A stretch of 64,000 nucleotides of DNA from Pedobacter sp. PACM 27299 (GTDB lineage: Bacteria; Bacteroidota; Bacteroidia; Sphingobacteriales; Sphingobacteriaceae), in NCBI RefSeq assembly GCF_001412655.1, contig NZ_CP012996.1, positions 5,022,001 through 5,086,000 on the forward strand. Reading direction: 5' to 3'. Position 1 is the first letter of the stretch. Every line of letters begins with the position of its first letter. Positions 63,248-64,000 of this stretch are shown here, one piece after another. A program made the translations under genes and the position numbers. The notes below the pieces were generated by a model, which saw only the letters and a program-made list of their open reading frames with translations, made no database searches and was not told the DNA's origin.

Positions 63248-63282
63248 AAATGGGATCTAAATTTTTACCTCAAATCCCATTT
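63248..63282. terminator. Hairpin, possible terminator
   Basis: AAATGGGAT (63248-63256) pairs with ATCCCATTT (63274-63282) around a 17-base loop, directly after the integrase remnant and facing the membrane-protein fragment. Confidence 0.5.
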
Positions 63283-63308
63283 ACACAGTTTCTTGGATAC
63301 TGCCATTT

Positions 63309-63491
63309 TTAAAGAAATGCAGATAAAATTAAAATTCCAAAAAAGATTAAGCTAAAAATTGACAATATACTCCATTTCTCTTTTGTTTCAAATTCATCAA
63401 TTGGTTCTCTTTGTTGTGATGCTGGGCTAAATAATACCACAACTACTATTAATACCAATATACAGATACTAAAATAACTCCAGTGGAGTTG
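63309..63491 (-). pseudogene. C-terminal fragment of a small membrane protein, cut by the IS element
   Basis: On the minus strand an open frame reads WSYFSICILVLIVVVVLFSP, then QQREPIDEFETKEKWSILS, then FSLIFFGILILSAFL and a stop at 63309-63311. Two clear membrane helices flank a charged loop, but no start codon is present before the frame meets a stop at about 63492-63494. The left end of the IS3-family element must lie about there, so insertion has probably separated the fragment from its 5' part. Family unknown. Confidence 0.5.
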
Positions 63492-63543
63492 CTACATTTG
63501 AGTGGACAGTAAGTTAAGTGAATTTTATAACTTAACAGAAATT

Positions 63544-63858
63544 ATGTCACGAGAAAGAAAAACCTATCCGAAAGAGTTCAAGCTGATGAGCGTTGAACTG
63601 AGTAATACCCGAACAGATCTGAGTGCGCTGGCCAAAGAACTAGATATTAGTTCGGCATTGTTATACCGTTGGCGGAAGGAATTCTCTAGCAAACAAGGCA
63701 GTAGCTTTCCTGGAAAAGGGAAAGTTATACTCAGCTCAGCTGAGCAAGAGTTGGCTTTATTGAAGAAAGAACTGCGTGAAACGCAGATGGAGCGCGATAT
63801 TCTAAAAAAGGCTATCAGCATTTTCTCCAAGGGCGACAACAAATATTCGGGTTCATAA
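63544..63858 (+). CDS. IS3-family transposase OrfA
   Basis: Start taken at ATG 63544 (MSRERKTYPKEFKLMSVELS), 104 residues; an upstream in-frame start is possible. HTH of the IS911 type at about 10-55 (LSALAKELDISSALLYRWRK), then a leucine-zipper-like coiled coil (SSAEQELALLKKELRETQME, about 65-90) ending RDILKKAISIFSKGD, the standard OrfA C-terminus. OrfA binds the IS ends and regulates transposition. Frameshifting at 63804-63810 joins it to OrfB. Confidence 0.92.
   Translation: MSRERKTYPKEFKLMSVELSNTRTDLSALAKELDISSALLYRWRKEFSSKQGSSFPGKGKVILSSAEQELALLKKELRETQMERDILKKAISIFSKGDNKYSGS
63804..63810 (+). other. Programmed -1 frameshift slippery heptamer
   Basis: A AAA AAG lies in the correct phase of orfA (CTA AAA AAG). 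A -1 slip enters the orfB frame, which is open from there to the window end. Confidence 0.75.
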
Positions 63859-64000
63859 AGGATCATAGCAGGATGTTTTTAGTTGGGAAGATGTGCTCAG
63901 TATTTAAAGTAAGTAGAGCTGGATTTTACAAATGGACAATCAGCAGTCCATCAAAAAGAAATATTGAAAATCAGATAATTGAAGCAGAGGTTTTATTAGC
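63810..64000 (+). CDS. IS3-family transposase OrfB, 5' part (partial, via frameshift)
   Basis: In the -1 frame relative to orfA the sequence reads without stops into FIKDHSRMFLVGKMCSVFKV then SRAGFYKW, the usual start of the OrfB HTH_21 region of IS3-family transposases (FIxxHxxxFxVxxMCxVLxVSRSGYYxW). The rve/DDE catalytic domain lies beyond the right edge. An internal ATG at 63873 could start a free OrfB. Confidence 0.85.

Larger units (their letters stand above)
63486..64000 (+). mobile_element. IS3-family insertion sequence, left part (runs off window)
   Basis: orfA, a programmed-frameshift site and the start of orfB are present. The left boundary is estimated at 63486-63495 from where the interrupted membrane-protein frame ends; the exact terminal repeat cannot be fixed without the right end. 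A short inverted repeat GTTAAGT/ACTTAAC lies between boundary and orfA. Confidence 0.75.

Noticed and set aside
1..64000. CRISPR arrays, cas genes, restriction-modification or other defence islands
   Set aside because: No regularly spaced repeats and no recognisable defence proteins. The EVE protein is a lone housekeeping-type gene here.

Overview
The window looks like a chromosomal segment of a Bacteroidota member of the Sphingobacteriaceae, most likely Pedobacter or a close relative. Reasons: tandem SusC/SusD pairs, a one-protein hybrid two-component regulator (HTCS), families largely confined to Bacteroidota (DUF5690, DUF5103, TamL-like lipoprotein, DUF4377/META), tRNAs without an encoded CCA, no consistent Shine-Dalgarno sequences, and many promoters of the Bacteroidota type (TAnnTTTG at -7). 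The genus is inferred from overall protein character, not from a search.

Layout. 1-377: start of an Fpg/Nei-type DNA glycosylase. 514-18256: a polysaccharide utilisation locus. Its minus-strand operon reads SusC-SusD-SusC-SusD-small secreted ORF-GH29 fucosidase-GH2 beta-galactosidase-like enzyme, and it diverges from a 1399-residue HTCS sensor/regulator. 18327-23739: PEGA lipoprotein, then a minus-strand dinB-dnaE-nudK cassette (Y-family polymerase, short DnaE-like polymerase, NudK) with a palindromic operator candidate. 23983-27022: a 47-residue membrane peptide, a second GH29 enzyme, an exported VOC protein and a GNAT. 27023-27903: a long gap with an 11-bp tandem repeat and a 17-bp hairpin. 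27904-28746: ppnP and a J-domain/KTSC fusion. 28969-36734: OmpR-type regulator, sensor kinase and a CzcCBA/CusCBA-type metal efflux operon, whose promoter carries four TTTAAT boxes spaced exactly 11 bp. 36738-38162: a third GH29. 38335-45498: SRPBCC membrane protein, ychF, mgtE, tRNA-Arg(CCG), a PhnB-like VOC protein and a GlxA-type regulator.

45539-50723: META-domain protein, then a decaying phosphonate-type cluster (intact TIGR03364 oxidoreductase, frameshifted DUF5690 permease, internally deleted HAD remnant), tspO and a small exported protein. 50793-62905: mostly housekeeping genes (TamL-like assembly factor, SpoU-type RNA methyltransferase, tRNA-Cys(GCA), pyrD, ABC-F, DUF5103, cytoplasmic alpha-amylase, thioesterase, Na+/H+ antiporter, EVE protein). 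62996-64000: a decayed mobile region with an integrase remnant, a membrane-protein gene cut off at its 5' end, and the left part of an IS3-family element running off the window.

Function. The PUL and the two detached GH29 genes point to use of fucosylated galactosides: the HTCS senses an oligosaccharide, SusCD pairs import it, and the fucosidase and galactosidase trim it. The two-component/efflux block reads as a self-contained metal resistance module. I did not find a clearly new defence or mobile system. The least expected signals are the 11-bp-phased operator, the broken phosphonate cluster, the polymerase cassette operator and several near-leaderless promoters.
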